Origin: Paenibacillus sp. FSL H7-0331 | Lineage (GTDB): Bacteria; Bacillota; Bacilli; Paenibacillales; NBRC-103111 | Direction: 5' to 3' | DNA length: 64,000 nt | Assembly: GCF_001956045.1 (NCBI RefSeq) | Contig: NZ_MRTH01000003.1 | Span: 398,183-462,182 of the forward strand | Part shown: piece after piece, positions 15,905 to 24,035 of the stretch | How positions within the stretch are numbered: the first letter of the stretch is position 1 | Layout: each line of letters begins with the position of its first letter | The notes under the pieces: model-generated | What the model was told of the DNA's origin: nothing | The model's database searches: none | Seen by the model: only the letters and a program-made list of their open reading frames with translations | Program-made: the position numbers and the translations under genes

Positions 15905-17170
15905 TTAGCTAATGGTGCCTTCCGGCTTAACAAGAAAAAAGACAAAGGCTAGAGCTATCAGGCATAGTGAGGTCACAGATATAAATATAATTCGGTGTGA
16001 AATATCCATCATCCAGCTGAACAAGGGCGGTCCCATAGCGACTCCAAGAAAACGCAAGCTGCTATAGATCGATGTGATCATACCGCGCTGCTCCCGCTCG
16101 ACAGAGCCGGTAATCATGGTGTTCAGACAAGGCAGCAAAAGGCCAGTACCAACACTGCTGAGGGTAAGCAATCCGATCAGGAGCGGTAAATTTTTATCGT
16201 GCAGCAGAATGCAGGCACCAAGTGAAAGGGTCATTAAGGAAAGGCCGATGTTCATCAGCCAGCGCATAAGGGTTCCGTTTTTCTTGATCAACGTTCCTGT
16301 TGTATAGGAAGTAATGACCAGACCCAATAAAGGAATGGCTAACACAAACCCTTTTTTGACGCCATCGATCAGATAGGGTGGTTTCTCAAGCAAGTCGGAT
16401 AAATAAAAAAGCACGCCAAATAAGACGAACAAGGCAAGTGATCCTGCAAAAAATGAAGTGATGAGCCAGCGTCCCTTTTCGTGTAAAATAGCGCCAATGC
16501 TTTTCAAATAAGGCTTGAGCTTCGGTGGCTGCTTTTCTTTGGCCGGTTCTTTCAGAAAAAAAATAACAGCCAACAAGGACAGCAAGCAAAATACTGGAAA
16601 GGCAAAAAATGCTGCATACCAAACGATTAGTGCCAACAGTGAGCCGAGAATAGGGCTAACCACTTTACCAAATCCATTGGAAGCTTCGGTTAAGCCAAGC
16701 ACCTTGCTTTCTGTGGCTCCTTTGAATAAATCACCTGCCAAGGCCATGGCTATGGGGGCTGTCCCCGCAGCTCCCAAACCCTGAATTGCTCTTGCTATAA
16801 TGAGAATGCTGTAAGAGTTCCAGACGGCTCCCAAACCTGCCAAGACACCAGCGGCGCCGTATATAATCAAAGATGGGATCATAATCGCTTTCCTGGAGAA
16901 ACGATCCGATAAATATCCCGAGATCGGGATGATGAGTCCAGCCGTTACCGAAAATAAGGAAATCACAAGACTGCTTTGAAATTGGCTCACCCCAAGCTTT
17001 TCCTGTAAATCAGGTAATATAGGAACGAGCATGGAATTGCCAAGTACAAGCACGATAGGAACACTTGCAATGGCTGTGAACTCCCGACCGTGGCCTTTGG
17101 AGCTTTGGGAGTCAGGCGTCTTGCTGTTTTCGAAGGATATGCCAAGCTTTCTTTTTTTTGTTTGTTCCAT
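15905..17170 (-). CDS. MFS drug-type exporter (DHA family)
   Basis: Twelve-helix proton-coupled exporter of the drug:H+ antiporter group. The loop 2-3 motif GYLSDRFSRKAIM (~85-97) and the antiporter motif C-like segment (LTEASNGFGKVVSPILGSLL) support export rather than uptake. A 35-residue polar N-terminus is longer than usual. The ATG at 17170 has AAGGGAGA upstream. No adjacent regulator, so the drug or metabolite exported is not predictable. Between it and the JAMM gene are 36 bases only, so both may share a transcript. Confidence 0.85.
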   Translation of the reverse strand: MEQTKKRKLGISFENSKTPDSQSSKGHGREFTAIASVPIVLVLGNSMLVPILPDLQEKLGVSQFQSSLVISLFSVTAGLIIPISGYLSDRFSRKAIMIPSLIIYGAAGVLAGLGAVWNSYSILIIARAIQGLGAAGTAPIAMALAGDLFKGATESKVLGLTEASNGFGKVVSPILGSLLALIVWYAAFFAFPVFCLLSLLAVIFFLKEPAKEKQPPKLKPYLKSIGAILHEKGRWLITSFFAGSLALFVLFGVLFYLSDLLEKPPYLIDGVKKGFVLAIPLLGLVITSYTTGTLIKKNGTLMRWLMNIGLSLMTLSLGACILLHDKNLPLLIGLLTLSSVGTGLLLPCLNTMITGSVEREQRGMITSIYSSLRFLGVAMGPPLFSWMMDISHRIIFISVTSLCLIALAFVFFLVKPEGTIS

Positions 17171-17291
17171 CCGTCAATCTCCCTTATAAGGTTTGATACC
17201 ACTAAAGTACCCCATTACCTATAAAGTCATTCTTTTCGCGGTTTTGGGCCATAATAACGGTATATCCTGATTTCGGAAAGGGAGTAGGGCA

Positions 17292-17846
17292 GTGAAGCTA
17301 ACAACAATTGCAGTGATGATTGCTTTGATGCTGATGGGGGAAATGGTGAGTTTGGACAAGCTGAATGCCCACAAATCTTTGGCAGCAGCAAGGTTCGTTC
17401 CGGCCGCAGCACGTAATCAGCCGGCCCCCGAATTTGATTTACAAGGCTTGGACGGTAAGAGTTATCATGTAGGAGGGGCAAGGGATAAGCCGCTTATAAT
17501 CAATTTCTGGGCCTCATGGTGTGGTCCTTGTCATGAAGAAGCCCCTGATTTAAAACGTATGTATGAAGCCTATAAGGATGAGTTAGATATTTATGCGGTT
17601 AATGTGACGAAGGGAGATCGTTTACAGGATGTGCAAGGTTTTGTGAAGCAATACGGGCTGACTTTTCCGGTGCTATTGGATTCGAAGGGACTTACAGCAG
17701 AACGCTATCGGTTACAGGTTGTGCCTACGAGCTTTCTAATAAATAAAGAGGGTGTTCTGGTCGATGTCATTCATGTACTACCAGCAAAAGCATTAGAGGC
17801 CAAAATCAGACTACTGCTCGATAAAGACCAAAAACCGCCCTTGTGA
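17292..17846 (+). CDS. TlpA/ResA-like extracytoplasmic thioredoxin
   Basis: Membrane-tethered thiol-disulfide oxidoreductase facing outside. Residues 1-25 form a signal/anchor helix; the AhpC/TSA-thioredoxin domain starts near QPAPEFDLQGLDG (~43) and carries WASWCGPCHEEAPDLK (redox Cys pair about residues 76 and 79) and the cis-Pro segment VVPTSFLI. Relatives reduce apocytochrome c or sporulation proteins; no ccdA or cytochrome gene is adjacent, so the client is unknown. Start GTG 17292 after AAGGGAG. The stop codon lies in a strong bidirectional terminator. Confidence 0.88.
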   Translation: MKLTTIAVMIALMLMGEMVSLDKLNAHKSLAAARFVPAAARNQPAPEFDLQGLDGKSYHVGGARDKPLIINFWASWCGPCHEEAPDLKRMYEAYKDELDIYAVNVTKGDRLQDVQGFVKQYGLTFPVLLDSKGLTAERYRLQVVPTSFLINKEGVLVDVIHVLPAKALEAKIRLLLDKDQKPPL

Positions 17847-17873
17847 TGGAACGCATCACAAGGGCGGTTCTTT
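17829..17873. terminator. Bidirectional terminator between the TlpA-like gene and cimA
   Basis: AACCGCCCTTGTGAT pairs with ATCACAAGGGCGGTT around a 7-base loop, then TCTTTG; A-rich on the other side. Confidence 0.88.
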
Positions 17874-17896
17874 GAATACATATGAATGGCTGCAAC

Positions 17897-19516
17897 TTAG
17901 TGATTAACGAGTCCCAAACGTTCTTTTTGTTCCTCTGGCTGTACTTGTGTTCTTGGTTTACCGATTAATGCGTAACGAATACTGTCGGTTAATGCCTGCC
18001 AGCTGGCTTCGATAATATTGGCAGAAACACCAATCGTGCTCCAGGTGTTGTCAAAGTCAGAAGATTCTATCAGGACGCGGACTTTACCCGCTGTATTATC
18101 TTTTTCATCCAGAACGCGGACCTTGTAGTCGCTTAGATGAATATTCTCCAGAGCAGGATAATATTGCAACAAACATTTGCGCAATGCGTTATCCAGAGCA
18201 TTCACGGGACCATTGCCCTCTGCGGCATTATAGACGGACTCGCCATTGACCTTCAGCTTCACGATAGCTTCAGTCACAACCGGCTGGTTGATCGTCTTCA
18301 CAACCATAATCTTGAATGATTCGAGCACAAAAACTTCCTCGGAATTTCCGTAGGCATCACGAATCAGAAGCTCCAGAGAAGCATCGGCACCTTCGAATTG
18401 GTAGCCTTGATGCTCCATTTCTTTGATTTGCTCAATAAGCTGACGGGACTCCTGATTGCTGCTGTTAAAGTCAATGCCAAGCTCTTGTGCCTTGAACATC
18501 AGATTACTCTGACCTGCCAATTCGGATACAAGAACACGCTGTTTGTTTCCGACGAGCTCAGGTGTGATGTGTTCATAGGTGCTTGCGTTGCGCATAATCG
18601 CTGAGACGTGAATACCGCCTTTATGGGCAAAAGCTGCAGAGCCGATATAAGCTTGATTGACAGGCAAATGCATGTTAGCAATCTCACTGACATATTTGGC
18701 TACGCTTGTCAGGCTTTCAAGCTGTGAAGCGCTGATACAGGAATAGTTCAGCTTTAACTGCAGATTGGGAATGATCGAGCACAAATTAGCGTTGCCGCAG
18801 CGCTCACCAAAGCCATTGATTGTACCTTGTACTTGCGTTGCTCCTGCCATCACAGCAGCCAGGCTGTTGGCTACGCCAACCTCACAATCATTATGGGCAT
18901 GAATCCCGATTGGGATTGAAAGAGCTTTTCTGACCTCTGTGACAATTTCCGTGACCTCATGGGGCAGTGAGCCGCCGTTGGTATCGCACAATACAATCCA
19001 ATCAGCTCCGGCTTTCTCAGCCTGCTTGATGGTTTGTAGCGCGTATTCGGTATTATTTTTATAGCCGTCAAAGAAGTGCTCGGCGTCATAGATGACTTCA
19101 AGGCCTTTGCTTTTTAAGTAGTGAACGGAATCGTAAATCATCGCAAGATTTTCTTCAAGTGTCGTTTGGATGGCATGATGAACATGGAAGTCCCATGATT
19201 TCCCGAAAATCGTCGCGACAGGAACACCGACCTCTAAAATTCTATTCAGGTTCACATCATCTTCGGGAAGGATACCTTTACGACGTGTGCTTCCGAACGC
19301 GGTGATTTTGGCATTTTTTAATTCAAGCTCATGCACGCGCATAAAAAACTCAATGTCCTTGTTGTTGCTGCCTGGCCATCCACCCTCTATATAGTGAACA
19401 CCGAGCGAGTCCAGTTTACGGGCGATTTTCATCTTGTCCTCGACCGATAAGCTAATCCCTTCACCTTGGGTGCCATCTCTTAAAGTAGTATCAAAAATTT
19501 TCACGAAATTAGCCAT
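17897..19516 (-). CDS. cimA: (R)-citramalate synthase CimA
   Basis: Condenses pyruvate with acetyl-CoA to (R)-citramalate, the threonine-independent entry to isoleucine. The TIM barrel begins VKIFDTTLRDGTQGEGISLS (residues 5-24) with the metal-binding Asp; GIHAHNDCEVGVANSLAA and GTINGFGERCGNANL follow. The C-terminal LeuA-type allosteric dimer domain (~400-530) carries the NGPVNALDNALRK signature. Length 539 fits CimA of the long type rather than leuA or homocitrate synthase. ATG 19516 has AGGAGG 7 bases upstream. Monocistronic. Confidence 0.92.
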   Translation of the reverse strand: MANFVKIFDTTLRDGTQGEGISLSVEDKMKIARKLDSLGVHYIEGGWPGSNNKDIEFFMRVHELELKNAKITAFGSTRRKGILPEDDVNLNRILEVGVPVATIFGKSWDFHVHHAIQTTLEENLAMIYDSVHYLKSKGLEVIYDAEHFFDGYKNNTEYALQTIKQAEKAGADWIVLCDTNGGSLPHEVTEIVTEVRKALSIPIGIHAHNDCEVGVANSLAAVMAGATQVQGTINGFGERCGNANLCSIIPNLQLKLNYSCISASQLESLTSVAKYVSEIANMHLPVNQAYIGSAAFAHKGGIHVSAIMRNASTYEHITPELVGNKQRVLVSELAGQSNLMFKAQELGIDFNSSNQESRQLIEQIKEMEHQGYQFEGADASLELLIRDAYGNSEEVFVLESFKIMVVKTINQPVVTEAIVKLKVNGESVYNAAEGNGPVNALDNALRKCLLQYYPALENIHLSDYKVRVLDEKDNTAGKVRVLIESSDFDNTWSTIGVSANIIEASWQALTDSIRYALIGKPRTQVQPEEQKERLGLVNH

Positions 19517-19563
19517 AAATAGTCCTCCTGATCCTGGAACGCTTTCACGAAATATAATGTAGT

Positions 19564-19572
19564 ATTATACCA
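19564..19572 (-). promoter_or_regulatory. Extended -10 promoter of cimA
   Basis: On the minus strand TGGTATAAT is a consensus extended -10; the -35 is weak. Leader of about 40 bases. No T-box or riboswitch was seen in 19517-19803, which otherwise holds no gene. Confidence 0.55.
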
Positions 19573-19803
19573 CAACAAATATCGATAAGGTATTGTTTTC
19601 ACAAAATAGGTGGTTTAGGGAGTTGACCTCATAACCTTGGAAAGGTATGCTTGTGAGTGAAACGCTTTTTAATTTTAATAAGTAATGCTGACTCATGGGG
19701 GTGCATGACTGTTGTCTACTCAAGCAACCAGAGCGATCATATTTAAACATATTCAAAGCTCGTCCCTTGTAGAATTTAAATTGTTGAACCGTTCGTACAG
19801 AAT

Positions 19804-21099
19804 ATGAATAAGGCAAATCATGAAGCTTACCCGATCAACGGGAGAGTTATTTTGCATATCGATATGAATGCTTTCTACTGCTCGGTACACGAGGCTGTAG
19901 ACCCTGAGCTTTATCGTAATAAGCCTACAGCAGTAGCCGGGAGTGTAGAGCTTCGGAAAGGTATTGTCGTAACCTGCTCCTATGCTGCTCGGGCCAAAGG
20001 TGTCAAGACTGGTATGCAGGTGGGGCAAGCGCTTAAGCAATGTCCTGACCTGATACTTATTCGTCCTGACTTTGATTTGTACCGTGAATTTTCGAGACGG
20101 TTTATGAAAATGGCCTATGACTATTCTCCTCTGATTGAGGCGATGTCCATTGATGAGTGCTATATCGATATTACCGGCTCCAAGCAATTTGGGACACCGA
20201 TTGAAATTGCAGAGCAGCTCCAGTCCCGGATTCGTAGGGAATTATTACTCCCTTGTTCAATTGGAATAGCGCCCAACAAACTGCTGGCCAAAATGGCCTC
20301 GGATATGAAAAAGCCCAATGGAATTACAATTCTGCGTAAAAGGGATGTTTCCAAAATATTGTGGGACAAGCCCTGCAATCAGCTTTACGGGATTGGAAGT
20401 AAAACTGCGGACAAGCTGAGGCAGTTGAATATTCAGACTTTAGGCCAGCTCGCCAAGGCTGATGATCACTTGCTTTCTGAGCACTTTGGTATTATGGGAG
20501 CCATATTGAAGAACGCTGCCAATGGAGAGGATGCTTCAGAGGTTCACTCAGAGCGAGAGCAGAGCAAATCCATTGGACATACAACGACATTGCCAACTAA
20601 TTTTACAGACCGAACGGCAATTTTTAGAGTATTTCTTAATTTGGCGGATCAGGTGGGACGTCGATTGCGCAGGCAGCAGCTGTTGTCTCAAACGATTTCA
20701 ATCACGATTCGTGATCCGGATATGCGAACGATAACAAGGGCTGCCACGCTGTCAACCCCTACCGAAATTCGTGAAGATATTTACAGGACAGCGTGTAAGC
20801 TGTTCGATGAGCATTGGCAACAAGGAAAGCCGGTTCGCTTACTGGGTATTACCCTACAAAACTTGCTGGACAAAAAAGAAGCTGCTGTTCAATTGGATTT
20901 GTTCGACTACCAGAAGCAGCCGATGAAGGATAAGCTGGTCCAAACCCTGGACGCCCTGCGCGACAAGTTCGGAGAAAATGCAGTTTTAACTGCGGGAATG
21001 CTGGGTGACGATCCATCTGCTTTAATTCGTAATCACAAGCTGAGAGGGACTTCCTTGCAGATGGACCACTTAAAGCAGCGGCATTTCGAGGAGGAATAA
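19804..21099 (+). CDS. dinB: DNA polymerase IV (DinB)
   Basis: Y-family translesion DNA polymerase. Catalytic acidic residues: Asp20 in LHIDMNAFYCS and Asp117-Glu118 in SIDECYID. The helix-hairpin-helix region (LYGIGSKTADKLRQLNIQTLGQLA) and little-finger domain follow, and a clamp-binding motif QLDLF is at ~366-370. Length 431 is normal. The ATG at 19804 lacks an obvious ribosome site, but the domain begins only 14 residues later and no better in-frame start exists. No clean SOS box was found upstream. mobB follows within 6 bases. Confidence 0.92.
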   Translation: MNKANHEAYPINGRVILHIDMNAFYCSVHEAVDPELYRNKPTAVAGSVELRKGIVVTCSYAARAKGVKTGMQVGQALKQCPDLILIRPDFDLYREFSRRFMKMAYDYSPLIEAMSIDECYIDITGSKQFGTPIEIAEQLQSRIRRELLLPCSIGIAPNKLLAKMASDMKKPNGITILRKRDVSKILWDKPCNQLYGIGSKTADKLRQLNIQTLGQLAKADDHLLSEHFGIMGAILKNAANGEDASEVHSEREQSKSIGHTTTLPTNFTDRTAIFRVFLNLADQVGRRLRRQQLLSQTISITIRDPDMRTITRAATLSTPTEIREDIYRTACKLFDEHWQQGKPVRLLGITLQNLLDKKEAAVQLDLFDYQKQPMKDKLVQTLDALRDKFGENAVLTAGMLGDDPSALIRNHKLRGTSLQMDHLKQRHFEEE

Positions 21100-21104
21100 T
21101 AGGT

Positions 21105-21599
21105 ATGGCGGCAGTGATTGGTTTCGCAGGTTTTTCCAACAGCGGCAAAACAAGGCTGATTTCAGGACTCGTCAGCTACTATACTCACTTGAACATTCGA
21201 TGTGCAGTAGTGAAGCATGATGCTCATGGACATTATACAGAAGCGTCTGGAGCTGATTCCGCTCAATTTATAGAGGCTGGCGCAGCTGCAACGGCTATTA
21301 TTTCCCCTGATTCTTATGTTATGATTCAAAGAGAGCCCATCACGCTGGAGGCCATGCTGACAAGGCTGCAAGCAGAAGGATTTGACCTGATCCTAATAGA
21401 AGGGTTCAAAAAGGGGAATCATGATCAAGTCGCATTGTTTCGCGATAAGGAGCAGGCAGATATTCTCACTGAATTGAATCATGTGCCTATTGCTGTTGTA
21501 GCTCCTGAGGTTCTTAAAGCATATAGTATTGAAGGAGTGCCTTTTTTTGATCCTGATGATTTGGCTTCCATAGCAGGTTGGATTCAAGGTCGTATGTGA
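21105..21599 (+). CDS. mobB: Molybdopterin-guanine dinucleotide biosynthesis adapter MobB
   Basis: GTP-binding partner of MobA in molybdenum cofactor maturation. P-loop GFSNSGKT at residues 9-16, then VVKHDAHGH and the LILIEGFKKG switch typical of MobB. Length 164. The ribosome site (GAGGAGG) is inside the end of dinB, 5 bases separate the genes, so translation is probably coupled. No other cofactor genes (moa, moe, mobA) are in the window, so dinB-mobB is a chance or lineage-specific pairing. Confidence 0.9.
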   Translation: MAAVIGFAGFSNSGKTRLISGLVSYYTHLNIRCAVVKHDAHGHYTEASGADSAQFIEAGAAATAIISPDSYVMIQREPITLEAMLTRLQAEGFDLILIEGFKKGNHDQVALFRDKEQADILTELNHVPIAVVAPEVLKAYSIEGVPFFDPDDLASIAGWIQGRM

Positions 21600-21618
21600 G
21601 CTTAATTTACTTTTTTAA

Positions 21619-21647
21619 TTGAACTTTTGCTTGTTTTATATTATATT
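21619..21647 (+). promoter_or_regulatory. Sigma-A promoter of the ferredoxin gene
   Basis: TTGAAC (21619-21624), 17-base spacer, TATATT (21642-21647); about 37 bases before the ATG. Confidence 0.7.
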
Positions 21648-21656
21648 CTAGGATGA

Positions 21657-21917
<261 letters not shown>

Positions 21918-21967
21918 GTAGAACGTGTTCAAGAGAGATTTTTGAACATCTCACATTAGTTTTTACC

Positions 21968-22018
21968 AAAGCCTTTTTCTACAGGGAGCTAAGCCCTGGG
22001 AGAAAGGTCTTTTTTTTT
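21968..22018 (+). terminator. Terminator of fer
   Basis: AAAGCCTTTTTCT...CAGGG pairs with CCCTG...AGAAAGGTCTTT, followed by a nine-T run. Confidence 0.75.
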
Positions 22019-22098
22019 GTGAAGTTATGCGAAATTTATGTGTTTAGGGAAAAAAGTATGGTAATATTAGAGCGAATCTTTGGGTAGGGGGGCTAAAA

Positions 22099-23931
22099 AT
22101 GAAAAAAGGTGTCAGCAAATCTGCCGTCATAATTATAGGTAATGCACTTGTTGTATTTATTTGTCTAGTTTTTCTCGTATTCGGACTGTGGAAGGTACTG
22201 TCTGACCAAGTTTTCGACATCAATATGAAACAATCGATGTCCGGGGCTCCACATGAAGATATTCTGGTAATCGGGATCGACACCACCTCTATTAAAGAAG
22301 TCGGCCCATATCCGTGGGATCGTAAAGTGTATGCTCAGTTGATCAGTCGGCTTGAAGCGGCTGGTGCCAAAGCGATCGGCTTTGATATTGAGCTCTATAC
22401 CGAGAGCAACTTCCCGGAAAGCGATATTCTGCTTGCAGATGAGCTGACCAAGCACAAAAATATTATTTTTCCTTCCCACGCCGATTTGGAGGGTGACTTT
22501 GACCGATCAAGCAAGGTTAAGGAAGGCGAGCTGATTATGGCCCGCAAAACAGATCAACCGATTCCGATGATTCAAAAATCAGTTAACAAGGCACACATCA
22601 ATGCGGCCTTTGACACGGACGGAGTTATTCGCACTAACTGGATGCAAATCAATACACCTGATGGCATTTTTCCGACGCTCGGTCTGGCATTGGCACAGGT
22701 GGCTGGAGTTGATGTAACGAAGTATTTGAACCTCCCCGTGCTTCAAAATCGCCCCAAGTCAGAAATGCTGATCAAATGGGAAGGGAAGGAGTTTGATTTT
22801 GAGACCATTCCATTCGCCAAGGTACTGAAGGGGGAAATTCCTCCACAGGTGTTCAAGGATCGTATTATTCTGGTTGGGTATACGGCACCTGGTTCCGATG
22901 AAGGGATCACGCCTATTGAACGTCACATGCATCTGGTTTATGCGCATGCGAACATCCTGAATCAAGTTTTGAATCAAAAGGTCATAGTTCCTGTCAGTGG
23001 TGCGATTACGTTGGCGATGTCCGCTCTGATGATCTTGCTGTTCGGTTTCCTCACATGGAGACTTAAACCGATTACAAGCATCGTATTGGTATTTGGTGTA
23101 TCCTTGGGTCTTTTGGCACTGCAATACATAACTTTCACATACAACGATCAATATCTGGACACTATTGGAGCTGTTTTAAGCGGATTAATTTCCTACATTG
23201 GCAATATCGCGATGAAAACCTATTTTGAGACGAAGCAAAAAAATTACATCACCAAGCAATTTGGACGCTATATTTCGCCTGATCTGGTTAAAGAAATTGC
23301 TAAAAGTGACTCGGAAATTCAGCTTGGCGGTATCAAAAGGGAATTGTCCTTGTTGTTTCTGGATGTCAGCGGGTTTACACCGCTATCAGAGAAGCTGAAG
23401 CCGGAAGAGGTCGTCGACTTTCTGAATATGATGTTTAACCTGATTACCGAGGTTACCCTGCAGAACCGGGGGACTATTGACAAGTTTATCGGTGATGCTG
23501 CAATGATCCTATACAATGCACCGTTGGATGTGCCCGATCATGCTTACTACGCAGTCAAAACCGGCTTTGAAATTCAGGAGGGGATGGAGCAGATCCGCAG
23601 AGATGTTGAAGCCAAATATGGTGTTACCTTGAGCATTCGGATCGGGATCAATACCGGTGATGTTGTTGTTGGCAATATCGGTTCTTATCTTCGTGTGGAC
23701 TACACGGCCATCGGAGACAATGTAAATACAGCCGCGAGAATTGAATCCAATGCGCGTCCAAACAAGGTTTGGGTTTCTGAATCTACCTACGATTTAACGA
23801 AGGATTATTTCGAATATGAATTCGCTGGGGAGAAGCTGATGAAGGGGAAAAGTACTCCACTCAAACTGTTTGAAGTAGTCCGTATAACAGGGACTCCTGT
23901 AGAGGGGAAAAAGCAGGACAAGGTCTCATAA
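22099..23931 (+). CDS. CHASE2-domain class III adenylate cyclase
   Basis: Membrane receptor cyclase. One helix near residues 10-32, an extracellular CHASE2 sensor domain (~45-300, starting HEDILVIGIDTTSIKEVGPYPWDR), then three closely spaced helices (~305-385) and a cytosolic class III cyclase domain (~415-590). Metal-binding Asp422 (LFLDVSGFT) and Asp466 (FIGDAAM), transition-state Asn543 and Arg547 (NVNTAAR), and the ATP-selecting Lys462/Thr536 pair are all present, so cAMP synthesis is predicted. ATG 22099. It leads a run of three genes: 104 bases to the FecR-type gene, then the NHL gene. The sensed ligand is unknown. Confidence 0.9.
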   Translation: MKKGVSKSAVIIIGNALVVFICLVFLVFGLWKVLSDQVFDINMKQSMSGAPHEDILVIGIDTTSIKEVGPYPWDRKVYAQLISRLEAAGAKAIGFDIELYTESNFPESDILLADELTKHKNIIFPSHADLEGDFDRSSKVKEGELIMARKTDQPIPMIQKSVNKAHINAAFDTDGVIRTNWMQINTPDGIFPTLGLALAQVAGVDVTKYLNLPVLQNRPKSEMLIKWEGKEFDFETIPFAKVLKGEIPPQVFKDRIILVGYTAPGSDEGITPIERHMHLVYAHANILNQVLNQKVIVPVSGAITLAMSALMILLFGFLTWRLKPITSIVLVFGVSLGLLALQYITFTYNDQYLDTIGAVLSGLISYIGNIAMKTYFETKQKNYITKQFGRYISPDLVKEIAKSDSEIQLGGIKRELSLLFLDVSGFTPLSEKLKPEEVVDFLNMMFNLITEVTLQNRGTIDKFIGDAAMILYNAPLDVPDHAYYAVKTGFEIQEGMEQIRRDVEAKYGVTLSIRIGINTGDVVVGNIGSYLRVDYTAIGDNVNTAARIESNARPNKVWVSESTYDLTKDYFEYEFAGEKLMKGKSTPLKLFEVVRITGTPVEGKKQDKVS

Positions 23932-24035
23932 TGTGTCAAATTTTGCATTGCCATTTGAAGTCTCTCAAATTACAATTGGTAGAGAGAGTCAGATTATTCA
24001 AACATAGTCAGATAGAAGATGAGAGGAGATTCATT

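Noticed and set aside
19533..19545. Possible CcpA cre site in the cimA leader
   Set aside because: TGAAAGCGTTCCA matches the left half of the consensus but loses the right-hand end; too weak to call.
19784..19800. Possible SOS box before dinB
   Set aside because: GAAC and GTTC are separated by one base instead of four, so it does not fit the Bacillus LexA site.
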